A stretch of 64,000 bases of DNA from Bombyx mori (taxonomy: Eukaryota; Arthropoda; Insecta; Lepidoptera; Bombycidae): positions 13,213,501-13,277,500 of the forward strand of contig NC_085127.1 in the NCBI RefSeq assembly GCF_030269925.1, in the 5' to 3' direction. Numbering within the stretch: the first letter of the stretch is position 1; the number at the start of each line of letters is the position of its first letter. The position numbers were made by a program, and so were the translations under genes. Below, in pieces: positions 32,343 to 43,392 of this stretch. The notes under the pieces are model-generated. The model did not search any database. It saw only the letters and a list, made by a program, of their open reading frames with translations, and was not told the origin of the DNA.

Positions 32343-32570
32343 CTAGCGATCCGCCCTCGCTTCGCCTCGGAAACATGAAATTTTATTATTGAGTAGCCCG
32401 CGGTTATTTTCATACCGCGGCTGGCGCCGCGGGGCAAAGCTAGTCTAAAAAAAGTAGCCTAAGTTACTCCTTATATCATCAGCTACCTATCAGTGAAAGT
32501 CCCGTCAAAATCGGTCCAGCCGTTCCAGAGATTAGTCGGAACAAACAGACAGACAAAAATTGTAAAAAAT
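32343..32570 (-). repeat. Composite repeat with family C-like start
   Basis: CTAGCGATCCGCCCTCGCTT at the left, then AAAATCGGTCCAGCCGTTCC and AGTCGGAACAAACAGACAGA. Ends differ from family C, so the class (Helitron or LINE tail) is open. Confidence 0.45.
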
Positions 32571-32599
32571 GTTATTTTGGTGTATGTACCGTATATAAC

Positions 32600-33893
32600 T
32601 AGTCAGGTCATAAGTATTGTCACACAGTAAAAACTTTTCTTTTAGAATGCTGGCCACAAAAAAGTTTATTGAATTCGAATTTCGAATTGTTCATGAAAAT
32701 AAAAATGTATACTTTTAGAATTTTACTCATTTTTAAATATGGAGTGGACGCTTAAAGAAGACCGTGTTGCAGTTATTGCGTTGCATCGTTGCGGTTACGC
32801 GCCAATTCAAATTTTTAACATACTTAAAAATTTGAATATAACCAAAAGATTCGTTTATCGTACCATCAAACGATACAATGAACACTCTAGTGTAGATGAC
32901 AGGTCAAGAAGTGGTCGCCCTCGGTCTGTTAGGACTCCAGCAGTGATAAAAGCTGTGAAGGCGCGAATTCAAAGAAATCCCAAACGTAAGCAGAAACTTG
33001 GCCCTTCAGATGGGGTTAAGCAGAACCACGGTGAAAAGGGTGTTAAATGAAGACTTAGGGCTTCGGGCATATCGAAGAAAAACAGGACATCGTTTGAATG
33101 CTCGTCTAATGGACCTGAGACTGAAGAGATGGCGCGCTTTGTTGAAGCGGTACGCGGGAAAAAAATATCGGGAAATTCTTTTTTCGGATGAAAAAATTTT
33201 TACCGTAGAAGAGAGCTACAACAAACAAAATGATAAGGTGTACGCACACGGTAGTGAAGAAGCGAGCAACCGTATTCTGCGTATCCAACGAGGTCATTTT
33301 CCATCCTCGCTCATGGTATGGTTGGGAGTTTCTTATTGGGGCTTAACAGGGGTACATTTTTGTGAGAAAGGTGTAAAAACGAACGCAGTTGTGTATCAAA
33401 ATACAGTCCTGACGAACCTTGTGGAACCTGTTTCTCATACCATGTTCAATAACAGGCACTGGGTATTCCAACAAGATTCGGCGCCAGCTCATAGAGCGAA
33501 GAGCGCACAAGACTGGCTGGCGGCGCGTGAAATCGACTTCATCCAGCACGAAGACTGGCCAGTCCAGATTTGAATCCGTTAGATTACAAGATATGGCAAC
33601 ACTTGGAGGAAAAGGCGTGCTCAAAGCCTCATCCCAATTTGGAGTCACTCAAGACATCCTTGATTAAGGCAGCCGCCGGTATTGACATGGACCTCGTTCG
33701 TGCTGCGATAGACGACTGGCCGCGCAGATAGAAGGCCTGTATTCAAAATCACGGAGGTCATTTTGAATAAACTTTAGTGTCATAAGAATCTATGTTTTGT
33801 TAAGTTCATTTTGGTATATGAATGGTTACATAATGAATAAACTTGTTTCAATTATTTTACATTAAACATGTGACAGAATTTATGACCTGACTA
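32600..33893 (+). mobile_element. maT-like Tc1/mariner transposon, 1.3 kb
   Basis: Inverted repeats of about 27 bp (TAGTCAGGTCATAAGTATTG... at the left; read inward at the right TAGTCAGGTCATAAATTCTG...) begin with TA on both sides. One transposase gene lies between them, broken twice. Confidence 0.85.
32739..33731 (+). pseudogene. maT-like transposase, two frameshifts
   Basis: Frame 1 (32739 on) has the paired-type DNA-binding half, with RSRSGRPRSVRT linker. Near 32995-33000 one extra base shifts it into frame 2 (to 33573), which holds ILFSDEKIFTVE with the first Asp and WVFQQDSAPAHRA with the second. Near 33560 a small deletion shifts to a third frame, SPDLNPLDYKIWQHL with the last Asp, ending in TAG at 33731. 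Spacing of the last two Asp, allowing for the gap, is close to 37 residues, which fits the maT group of Tc1/mariner. The normal enzyme excises and reinserts the element at TA. This copy cannot encode it. Confidence 0.88.
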
Positions 33894-34109
33894 GGTATAT
33901 TCATATGCATGTAGTAAAAATCGGCTATTTCAATTTACAAACAGACACACCAGTTTTATTTATATGTATAGACGTATAGATTATTGACAAAAGAGCTTAC
34001 ATCGTTCGTATTAATGTATTTAATTTTTATTGTCTGTATTTAGGTCTGAGTATAGCGATAGCTTGTGCATTCGGCGTGTCTTTGGACGACTTAGGGATTC
34101 ATTTCGACA

Positions 34110-34675
34110 GTTTTAATGGTGGTAGGACGTCTTGTGAGTCTGCGGGTAGGTACTACCACCCTACCTATTTCTGCCGTGAAGCAACAATGCATTTCGGTTT
34201 GAAGGGCGGGGCAGCCGTTGTAATTACACATTAGAACTCATATCGCCTTTTCGCATTAAAAGTGTACAATTTCCAAAAATATTCGAAATTGAGTTAATAT
34301 GCGGAATCATTTGGTATCACCAGTATTTTTCTCAAAACTACTGTCAAAAGAGCGTAGTTTAGTTTTAGTTCTTTTTTTTTTTATGTACCTATGTTTTGAC
34401 TACTATTAACAAAATTAATACATCATTTTATCTTACTTTCAAAGACAGATAATGTAACTTGTAAAAAATTAATGTTGCAAAGTTGATTAATATTAAAAAT
34501 ATTACACGTTAAACCTTTAAAACACTCTCTGTAAAATTAGTAAGTTTTGAGATTATACAGTTTTAATACGAGAAGACGTGGTGGGTGGCGCATTTACGTC
34601 GTAAATGTCTATGGGCTCCAGTTACCGCTTAACATCAGGTGGGCTGTGAGCTCGTCCACCAATCTAAGCAATAAA
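34110..34675 (+). repeat. Bm1 SINE, plus strand, split by element M
   Basis: 34110-34243 and 34579-34675 are the two halves of a head-less Bm1. The break is at AACTCATAT / TGGTGGGTGGCGC, where element M copy 2 entered. Confidence 0.85.
34244..34578. mobile_element. 335-bp TIR element M, copy 2, inside Bm1
   Basis: Collinear with 888-1220. Ends CGCCTTTTCGCATTAAAAGT and, inverted, CGTCTTCTCGTATTAAAACT. ATAT precedes it; the right-hand ATAT and six Bm1 bases are lost. Confidence 0.72.
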
Positions 34676-35060
34676 GAAAAATCGAAATTACGAAAATAAA
34701 ATCTTACTTCATTTAAAAAAGTGGTTGCGTCACATTATGAATTCCATCATACAAATATAAGCCACACATACCGTAGTAAGTTAGAATAAAGTGATAGTCA
34801 TACAGAAGTTGAACGACATCTCGCATCCGCGACAGACAGTCAACGGTCGTGATACTGCGAGCTTTCATGTCACAGTGTGGAGCCAGAAGAACGGCGATTT
34901 TAAATCATCTCTTTTAATGCCGTAAATGGGGCTGGTCCATGCTTTCTGACAAAAACAAAAATTTCAATTATAAATTATAATCAGTAGCATACTCAAAATC
35001 GTCCGTGTAACTCATGTCGTCTATTATTTAAAATTGTTTAAAAAGTATATGGCTAACCGA
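34676..35060. other. No feature seen
   Basis: AT-rich. Nothing recognised. Confidence 0.4.
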
Positions 35061-35720
35061 AAATTACACTAATTATTTTTCGCTTTGATGATCTTTGTCA
35101 GAATGTATCCTTTTTTTTTTCTGGGCGGATATCCTCTAGCATCAGTCGCCTGTAGGTCAGGAAGGATCTGCTAGCAGCGATACTACGTCTCGAGCACGGC
35201 CCGCCGAGATTGGAGCCTCCGCCGTGACGGAATGCAGCGCCCCCCTGGAAAGGAGTTCGCATCGCCACGTAAATTACACTAATTATTTTTCGCCTTGGTG
35301 GTCTTTGTCAGCATGTATCCTTTTTTTCTGGGCAAATATCCTCTACGATCGGTCGCCTATAAGTCAGGGAGGATCCGCTAGCAGCTATACTACGCCTTGA
35401 GCACGGCCCGCCGAGATTGGAGCCTCCGCCGTGCCTGAATGCGGTACCCCCCTGGAACGGAGGACGCTTCGCCACGTAATCCGCAGCGAGCGCCTCCGCC
35501 TCCAAGTCCCAGGCAGGCATCTCAAAGAGCACGCACGCCCCCTCAACGAGACGGTGTGGTACCCGCAAACCGCCCTGACCGCGGTCATGGGCTTTAGACA
35601 TGAGAACGTCGCGAAGTTGTCGCGGAATAGGCCGTGGCGACACACGAGGGCCCCGTACTCCATCCTCGACCCTATTGTAACGTACCAGAATAGCAATTTG
35701 AACGAATCGTGACTAAAAAA
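35061..35720 (-). mobile_element. R1-type LINE ORF2 fragment with a 210-bp tandem duplication
   Basis: On the minus strand 35643-35420 reads RQLRDVLMSKAHDR..VPHRLVEGACVLFEMPAWDLEAEALAADY in pieces, like the region after the reverse transcriptase of R1/TRAS-type LINEs (RTVSxEAAxxLAGxPPWDLEA). Several shifts break it. 35061-35270 and 35271-35477 are tandem copies with about 15 % divergence by eye. Confidence 0.6.
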
Positions 35721-36081
35721 GATGTGTGGTGTCGTGGGACACCGAATAGGAACGAAGTTCCTTATTATAAAAGAATAAGGTTTAAGTTATATTCGAGGTA
35801 TCAAGAAAATAAAACTGGAGGTTTCGCAACAACCCACGGTCATTCGGTAACGTGCGAACTTATTGTGGTACACTTCATTCACGGTTGTTTGCATAAGAGT
35901 TAGTGTATTGCGCAAACGAACGCTCTGAGATCGTGTGGTCAATGAATGATAAAAAATATGTTATTTTTTGTACGTTATTACAAAGTTAAGTCGTGTGCAT
36001 TACTAATAAAAATCTTACGTTACGGACGTTTTTTCCCGGTCAGGGTACCCCTCCACATCGTCCCATAAGGAAATTCGTTCT
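35721..36081 (+). mobile_element. GGAACGAAGTTCC element, copy 4
   Basis: GATGTGTGGTGTCGTGGGAC ... CATAAGGAAATTCGTTCT. 361 bp, one end mutated. Confidence 0.7.
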
Positions 36082-36395
36082 AAAACCGGAACAATTTTAA
36101 TACGCCCTTTTAATGGTCCAACACTGAACATCGCGTCGCGCTTTTTGCATAACGTAAGTGGACGTAGTAAACAACAACTGAACAACTTTACTGCTTTTAT
36201 CTATTTCATTGCTGATGCAAATACGTTTTTAGATTTTATTTCGCATTGATTTCTGTAATAATAACATTTGTTACAAACATATATATTTCATTGCCTTATA
36301 TGTGAAAATCAATTCAAAGGTAAAATCCTGGCCTTCCGCAATACCTGTCTAGTTGCATTGTATTGCATTCAAAACAATAGTGATATTATTAGATC
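36082..36395. other. No feature seen
   Basis: AT-rich. Nothing recognised. Confidence 0.4.
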
Positions 36396-37136
36396 GTTTT
36401 TTTTATTGCTTACTAGCTGACCCGGCAGACTTCGTAGTGCCTCAATCGATAAATAAAAGACCTAAACTTTTGTATAAAATAAACTTCAAACAAACAAAAG
36501 AAGTCCGTCCGACGCGGGACACATCAAAGGAAAAACAAAATTGTTTTTTTTATTTCATTCCGAGCATTTTCATGTTTATCTGCCTTTTAAGCCTTCTCTG
36601 GACTTCCGCGAATAATTCAAGATCAAGATTAGCCAAATTGGTCCAGCCGTTCTTGAGTTTTAGCGAGAATAACGAACAGCAATTCCTTTTTTATATATAG
36701 AGATATTATTGGTGGACGAGCTCACAGCCTACCTCGTGTTAAGTAGTTACTTGGTTACTGGAGTCCATAGACATCTACAACGTAAATGCCGCCACCCCAC
36801 CTTGAGATATGAGTTCAAAGGTCTCAGTATAGTTACATCGGCTGCCCCACCCTCCAAACCGAAACGCATTACTGCTTCACGGGAGAAATAGGTGAGGTGG
36901 TGGTACCTACCCGTGCGGACTCACAAGAGGTCCTACCATCAGTAATTACGCAAATTATAATTTTGCAGGTTTTATTTTTATTACACGAGGTTATTCCTTC
37001 ACCGTGGAAGTCAATCGTGAGCATTTTTAAGTACGCATTTCATTAGAAAAATTGGTACCCGCCTGCGGGATTCGAACGCTGGTGCATCGCTACATACAAA
37101 TTCACCGGACGTCTTATCCTTTAGGCCACGACGACT
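36396..37136 (-). repeat. Bm1 SINE, near full length, minus strand, split by a Helitron
   Basis: T-run and GCTTA at 36396-36412, then a family B Helitron, then 36704-37136 with the full body and the tRNA-like head (inverse of GTCGTGGCCTAAAGGATAAG and of the B box). Confidence 0.88.
36413..36703 (-). mobile_element. Helitron-like family B, copy 3, inside Bm1
   Basis: CTAGCTGACCCGGCAGACTT ... CCTTTTTTATATATAGAGA, between A and T of the Bm1 tail (GCTTA/T). A clean example of the A-T target. Confidence 0.78.
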
Positions 37137-37419
37137 TCATAACTGTTTCGACTTCGTATTTCAAATAGTTTAAATACGCCTTATGCACAGCGTCGTAATA
37201 GTCGATTTTGGCGCCAGTCCCGAGCACACGAGTAGATGAAACGTCTACAGCAACGGCGTGACAAACGCATCCGGTTTGTATGCACGTTCATAGTCTCAGA
37301 CCAGCACCCCTCTAGTACGCTCACTCACACAAGTGCTATCGCTAAGCGAATTTTCCGTATCAAGAGCGTTTAATATAATAAAAATGACGTCATTAATTTG
37401 GATGACGCCACTTGGTTTC

Positions 37420-37525
37420 TTGCCGGATCTTCTCAATGCATCGCGAGTTCGATCGGCGGTAGATTCTGCGAAGCATTAATGTGGCTAGTGTTAGCAAATT
37501 CTCTCAGTTTGAGCCTGTGATCTAA
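37420..37525 (+). mobile_element. LINE fragment, family L, plus strand
   Basis: CTTGCCGGATCTTCTCAATG .. GGTAGATTCTGCGAAGC .. TTTGAGCC. Mutated. Confidence 0.55.
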
Positions 37526-37965
37526 CCTAATGCCTAATGCATTCCAATTTGAAGGATGGTCCGAAAGAATATTTAATAAAACCAACAAAATATACAATTT
37601 GCATAATTCATAAATGTACTATATAATGCGTATGTTTTCTTGTAAACGAAGGATTTCATACGCTGTAAAGTATTTTTTAGTTATTTGGTAGTATTTATAA
37701 CGTACACATCAGTTCAGTACACGTCACACACAACACTTAGATACATTTTATTTATAGAATTTTATTGCCGACTGTACTAACATCTCACGCGTTCTCCTGC
37801 TCGTATTTACTCGAAATTGTGTGAGATGGAAAGCTTTGAGACGCACAAGGGTTCCCGGAACCAATCCAAAATCTAAATTTAAATGTCCAAAACCAGGTCT
37901 TGCCTGAAACGTACTTACTAATATTTCACAATATTTCGATCCTAAAGAACGCGGGCTAAGTTTTT
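37526..37965. other. No feature seen
   Basis: AT-rich. Nothing recognised. Confidence 0.4.
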
Positions 37966-38273
37966 GATGTGAAACATCTATAGCCGCACGGAAAACCGAT
38001 TTCTGGCGTGGCGACGCATGCCGTGGCGACGCGTCGCCATGCGCAATCGACTATGCGATTCTCTCCCACTCGATCCGGCGTTAAGCCATCTCTCTCGCTA
38101 CACTGAGCTCGGATACCTATAGTGTATACTCCGTAGTGTATACAGTGTTGTTTACTACAGTACACATAACCTGTGTTTTACTTGAAAACAAATTATTTTT
38201 TCGTAATATTTTATTTTATCATTATGACATATTTAGTTCCTATCACAATCTGTTCTTTTCTGCATATTACTTT

Positions 38274-39414
38274 TCTATATCTATACTATAAAGAGGAAAA
38301 TTTGTTTGTTTGTTTCGAATAGGCTCCGAAACTACTGGACCGATTTGAAAAATTCTTTTGCCATTAGAAGCCGACATTGTCCCTGATGAACATAGGCTAC
38401 TTTTTTTAATTTTTTTTTAATTTTTGGAGTTTACTCCTTAAGAATCGATTTACATATATAGGCCCGGGGTATGAAAGTTATGGGGACCAAAATCGTACTA
38501 GAGAGTATAGCATGTCACACGAAATGCGTTATGCGCCTGATTGGCCATGGTGATGCGTGCGCGCGCCAATCAGGAGCCAACGCGCGGCCGCGTTATCGCA
38601 GGTGACGCCGGGCTGCTGCGCCGGCAGTCCGCCACAAAGCCTCGTACTGATCGCGCGTTTCTCTCATTATTGTATTTTCATATATTTGTTAGTCGTTTGT
38701 TTTGTGTCTCGTTAATTTGTTAATAATCTGTAGTGTATCGTGTTGTCGTAATATAGAACTATTTCTCGTATTGTTTCGTTTAATTTACCGACATCGTTTT
38801 GCTTGTGGCCGGACGCCGTTCGGGTTCGATTCCTGAACGTATCAACTGTTAGTGGGTTGATACCCGAATATAACCCGCTACAAATCATTTATTAATAAAG
38901 CTTTTTTAATAAATGCATATTTTACTGTATTCAACTGACACAAATTTATATTTATACCCAGTAAACTCCAGTCGTGCGTCGGAGCGGACACACACACTTT
39001 TTGGAGTTTACTCCTTTAGAATCGATTTACATATATAGGCCCGGGGTATGAAAATTATGGGGACCAAAATCGTACTAGCATGTCACACGAAATGCGTTAT
39101 GCGCATGTCACACGAAATGCGCGCCGGGCTGCTGCGCCGGCAGTCCGCCACAAAGCCTCGTACTGATCGCGCGTTTCTCTCATTATTGTATTTTCATATA
39201 TTTGTTAGTCGTTTGTTTTGTGTCTCGTTAATTTGTTAATAATCTGTAGTGTATCGTGTTGTCGTAATATAGAACTATTTCTCGTATTGTTTCGTTTAAT
39301 TTTTTATATCCAGTAAACTCCAGTCGTGCGTCGGAGCGGACACACACACTTTTTTTTTTTTTGCTTTCATTTGTGTTTTAATGTTTCCGAAGCGAAGCGA
39401 GAGCGGGTCGCTAG
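38274..39414 (+). mobile_element. Helitron-like family C, copy inside element X, carrying repeat U
   Basis: TCTATATCTATACTATAAAG ... GAGAGCGGGTCGCTAG, plus orientation, between T/A bases of element X. Its own middle is interrupted by 38421-39350. Confidence 0.7.
38421..39350. repeat. Repeat U: two tandem copies, 577 and 353 bp
   Basis: Both copies begin TTTTTGGAGTTTACTCCTT and end AGTCGTGCGTCGGAGCGGAC then CACACAC (38421-38997, 38998-39350). Copy 1 has ~170 bp more before its end, and a 9-bp-stem hairpin CCTGATTGG..CCAATCAGG missing from copy 2. Copy 2 has TGTCACACGAAATGCG twice. Tandem LTRs are one possibility; no LTR element was recognised. Confidence 0.5.
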
Positions 39415-39441
39415 TACAAAATAATGTCGATGTTTCACATC

Positions 39442-39915
39442 TGCCAGGCGTCCCGTGACGGCTCACTTTTTTTTTTAAGATCACACGCTACCGTCACTTT
39501 AATACATACATAGTTGGCACATTATACAAATTAAACATAACAGCATTCCAAAATTCCAACTGAAATACATACCATTACAAAACTGCTTGAAATATACTGA
39601 AATACACTATATTGAAAAATGAAATCCATATCGCATGAAAATATTAATGAAACATTAATATCAGAACAGTTTTCGCTGTGCCAGGCGTCCCGTGACGGCT
39701 CACTTTTTTTTTTAAGATCACACGCTACCGTCACTTTAATACATACATAGTTGGCACATTATACAAATTAAACATAACAGCATTCCAAAATTCCAACTGA
39801 AATACATACCATTACAAAACTGCTTGAAATATACTGAAATACACTATATTGAAAAATGAAATCCATATCGCATGAAAATATTAATGAAACATTAATATCA
39901 GAACAGTTTTCGCTG
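39442..39915. repeat. Perfect tandem duplication, 2 x 237 bp
   Basis: 39442-39678 and 39679-39915 appear identical, including a 10-nt T run. The unit begins TGCCAGGCGTCCCGTGACGG and contains no gene. Confidence 0.85.
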
Positions 39916-40030
39916 TTTTTAATTGCACTTCAAAGGCTTTGAGACCGAAGCCAAAACGAAAAGTATCAAGTTCGCCTTAATTACTCATTGTAACGAAATC
40001 TCGAACATTTTACATGTAAATTAATTACAA

Positions 40031-40707
40031 CTAGAGGTCCCGCAGTAGTCGACATTCGACTATAATTAATCGGAATTGTAAGTTTGTACACTATTATGAT
40101 TGTATTTTATACTTCTTTAATCACAGATTTCGCCTGCAAGACTGCACTATAAAAAATATTAACAAAGACATACATTAATTAATCTCTTCTCAATTTGACA
40201 ACAGACGTCAAGAACAAAAGTTTGACAATAAATAGTATGCATGCGTGTGTGCGTCAAATATACGGTATGTAGTGTGTGTAATGCTTTCTTTAATGATTTA
40301 ATGTATCTTTTATGCATTATTTAAAAAAAATATTAGCATTGTGCACTTCTTCTCCATATTCTTCTCCATTTTACTGGTGGTACCTCTTGTGAGATCGCGC
40401 GGGTGGGTACCACCACCCTGCCTATTTCTGCCGTGAAGCAGTAATGCGTTTCGGTTTGAAGGGTGGGGCAGCCGTTGTAACTATACATGAGACCTTAGAA
40501 CTTGTATCTCAAGGTAGGTGGCGCATTCACGTTGTGGATGTCTATGGGGTCCAGTAACCACTTAACACCAGGTGGGCTGTGAGCTCGTCCACCCTACTAA
40601 GCAATAAATAAAAAAATATATAAATGTGGAAAATTTCATACTCCTCCGTCCTCGCAATTTTCGTAAAAAGGGATACACAGTTTTTGTTTCACGTATTAAT
40701 ATATAGA
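40031..40707 (-). mobile_element. Helitron family A, copy 5, split by Bm1
   Basis: CTAGAGGTCCCGCAGTAGTC to TAATATATAGA. The hairpin has one change (GACATTCGAC). Confidence 0.78.
40371..40617 (+). repeat. Bm1 SINE, 5'-truncated, plus strand, inside Helitron A
   Basis: TTACTGGTGGTACCTCTTGT ... AGGTGGGCTGTGAGCTCGTC and an A-rich tail. Confidence 0.88.
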
Positions 40708-40794
40708 TTTTATTGAACGATACTATACCTACAATATTGTTGCCTACCTACAATATTGCGAAACTGTACTATGTTTAGTAGATTTATTTATTAA

Positions 40795-41010
40795 TACGCT
40801 TTTATTAGCTTCAGACGTATGTATGTTTGTAACGGAATCTTTGAAAATGATTTTGACCCCTTTCAAAGCGTCGGATTAACTCGAAATTTGGTATACCTGC
40901 TTATTAAGGACCGATGACAATTCAATATTAAAAAAAATATGAAAATATTGAAATTCAACTAAAAATGTTAAATAAATAGCAGTTTAAAAAAAATAAAAAA
41001 ATACGCTTTT
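40795..41010. repeat. AT-rich repeat-like segment
   Basis: AATACGCTTTTAT occurs at both ends. The core (CAGACGTATGTATGTTTGTA) looks like a common lepidopteran non-coding repeat, but no second copy is in the window. Confidence 0.35.
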
Positions 41011-41146
41011 ATAGTAAATCCAACTAAAAATACCATTACCATTAAATACCAATAAAATATAATCTAAAATGACAGCTTATCCATTAGTTAGACCGTAGCA
41101 TGTTTTAAATTATTATTTGCAATTGTGTAATATTAATAAAAAAAAA

Positions 41147-41687
41147 GATGTGGTGTCGTGGGACACCAGGTAGGAACGAAGTTCCTTCGGCTAATGTAGA
41201 ATCGACACAATTTGCAAAAAAAGAAATGGTGCTCAATTTTATGTAGGTTTTCTTGGTTTTTCTCTTAAATTTTGCTGATTAGTTTTTATTTGAGTACGGG
41301 AAAGTATTTAGGAAATTCAGTATTTTAGGAAATAATAAATTACGTAAAATAAAAAAAATAGTAATTCAAATTAACAATTAAAATAACAAAATATATCTCT
41401 TTATTTTTGGTTGACAACATAAAATTACATAGAAATAGAAATAATTACTAAATAGAGAGAGAGAAGGGATTAGAGAACGAAAAGAAAGAAGGAGAAAGAG
41501 AAAGGTATTATACACTACTCGCTTGTGTATGCGACTGTCGCGCCTGAGCACGTCTCATTTAACGGTTTTATTCCACGCACTTTTTTCCACGGATTTTTTC
41601 TTACGGTTTTACTATCACATTTTTTTCAGTTCGATCGCGCAGCAAAATCCCTATCCCCTCCAAGCCTGCCGTAAGGAACTTCGTTCC
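41147..41687 (+). mobile_element. GGAACGAAGTTCC element, long variant with unrelated interior
   Basis: Ends match the family (GATGTGGTGTCGTGGGACAC..GGAACGAAGTTCCTT; GTAAGGAACTTCGTTCC), but the 500-bp middle is different. It includes a GA-rich tract at 41454-41505. Confidence 0.55.
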
Positions 41688-42261
41688 AAAAAATTATTAA
41701 CCCCACCAATTTTACAGAAAATTTACGGCCTCATTAAATCAAATACTAACGAAATCAAAGGTGAAGGAGAAATTCCAAATCGGCATTCAGGCAACATTTT
41801 ACAACCACTGCAACCCTCGAATGTTATACGAGCTATATATTATTTTTACATCATGAGTTTCGACCGATTTTACGACACACGCCTTTTAGATATCTATAAC
41901 TACTAATATAAAGAGGAAAGATTTGTTTGTTTGTTTCTATTGAATAGTCTCCGAAACTACTGAACCGATTTGAAAAATTCTTTCACTGTTTGGAAGCTAC
42001 ACTATACCCGAGTGACATAGGCTATAATCTTTTTTGAAAAAAAAACGGATCTTTACTAAAACTCCAATAATGTAATCCAAGGTGTAAAAAAATTACCTAA
42101 AATTTTCTTTACATCGCGTGCCCTGCGAAAACTATTGATGATAGAATAAAATAATGTACTACGACTTTGTAGAATACATTATTATTTACAAAAAGTGTCG
42201 CGACAGCATATGTCTAACTATTGTAGTTATGCAGCAATAAGTGTTCGTTTATTTAAAAAAA

Positions 42262-42792
42262 CTAGAGGTCCCGCAGTAGTCGAAATTCGACTATAATTAA
42301 TTGGAATTGTAAGTTTGTACACTATTATAATTGTATTTTATACTTCTATAATCACAAATTTCGCCAAGACTACACTTTAAAAATATTAACTAAGACAAAC
42401 AATATTTAATCTATTATCAATTTGACAACAGACGTCAAGAACAAAAGTTTGACAATAAATAGTATGCATGCGTGTGTGCGTTAAATACATGGTATGTACT
42501 GTGATGTTTTCTTTATTGATTTAATGTATCTTTTATGCATTATTTTAAGAAAATATTAGCATTGTGCACTTATTCTCTATATTTTCTATAAGTGTGGAAG
42601 ATTTCATACTCCTCCGTCCGCGCAATTTTCGTAAAAAGGGAGCGGTAGGCAGCGGCTTGGCTCTGCCCCTGGCATTGCTGAAGTCCATGGGCGACGGTAA
42701 CCACTCACCATCAGGTGGGCCGTATGCTCGTCTGCCTACAAGGGCAATAAAAAAAAAAAAATACAAAGTTTCTGCTTCACGTATTAATATAT
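42262..42792 (-). mobile_element. Helitron family A, copy 6, with a BMC1 tail inside
   Basis: CTAGAGGTCCCGCAGTAGTC .. to AATATATT, with the hairpin intact. A 120-bp BMC1-type tail splits AAAAAGGGA/TACAAAG. Confidence 0.8.
42641..42760 (+). mobile_element. BMC1-type LINE tail, plus strand
   Basis: AGCGGTAGGCAGCGGCTTGG ... GTCTGCCTACAAGGGCAATA and 13 A. Almost identical to 56550-56684, so probably recent. Confidence 0.9.
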
Positions 42793-43152
42793 TTAAAAAA
42801 ATAAAACAACATCAAATATCGTTGAAATTTTTGTTAAAGACCCGAGCGGAGCCGGAGCGGGCCGCTTGCTTGTATATAAAAATGAAAGCTAAATTTCAAC
42901 GTTCGAAGGTTTTTATTGCGTCCATATAAATTTGGGCGTTTGTGGATGTTTAGATCCAGGGCTAAGCTTTGAAATTGTTCCGATCGCTTTGATGTAAACG
43001 TTTGAGTGCCATGGGACGTTCCTTTTTGGTTAGACGAAGCCTTTTTAGGTTATAAAATCGTATGGCTCGCCCAATGGTCCACTGAAATGAACTGGTTGCT
43101 GATAAATCAATCTGACCGAATAAAGGAAAACGGTCAGGGTTCATTGTCATAG

Positions 43153-43392
43153 ATGTAGAATAGGGATCGCAGCGCATAAAATAAAACTTCCACTATTCCA
43201 AAATCTTCTTTTATAAAAATAATAATTAATAACTAACACTATTATTACGTCTTGCTCATTTGTCAACCGTCTTCGCCATCTTTCAATTCTTTGTCATTCT
43301 CTTCTCCCTTACTTTCTGTTTTCTCTCACTCACATCTTAATGCTCCGTTTCACACTCGTTCTACACTACGTTCCATTCTTACCAATCCTACA
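43153..43392. repeat. Dispersed repeat R, copy 2
   Basis: Collinear with 9325-9571 from AGGGATCGCAGCGCATA to TTCTTACCAATCCTAC. Confidence 0.6.

Larger units (their letters stand above)
37966..39442 (-). mobile_element. TIR element X, copy 1, split by a Helitron
   Basis: 37966-38273 and 39415-39442 join to the inverse of 45340-45676. Ends are GATGTGAAACATC and GATGTTTCACATCT. A 69-codon frame (38165-37956) is shared with the other copy only through DNA identity. Confidence 0.75.
41893..42868 (+). mobile_element. Helitron-like family C, copy split by Helitron A
   Basis: 41893-42261 and 42793-42868 are the two halves; the far end reads GAGCGGAGCCGGAGCGGGCC then GCTTG in place of CTAG. Confidence 0.7.

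Noticed and set aside
37956..38165. 69-codon frame shared with 45476-45787
   Set aside because: Both lie inside element X. A two-copy comparison cannot separate protein conservation from DNA identity.
39541..39915. Tandem repeat as a CRISPR-like or satellite array
   Set aside because: Only two units and no spacers; a simple duplication in a eukaryotic genome.
41523..41906. 127-codon plus-strand frame
   Set aside because: It crosses the end of an inverted-repeat element and is of low complexity.
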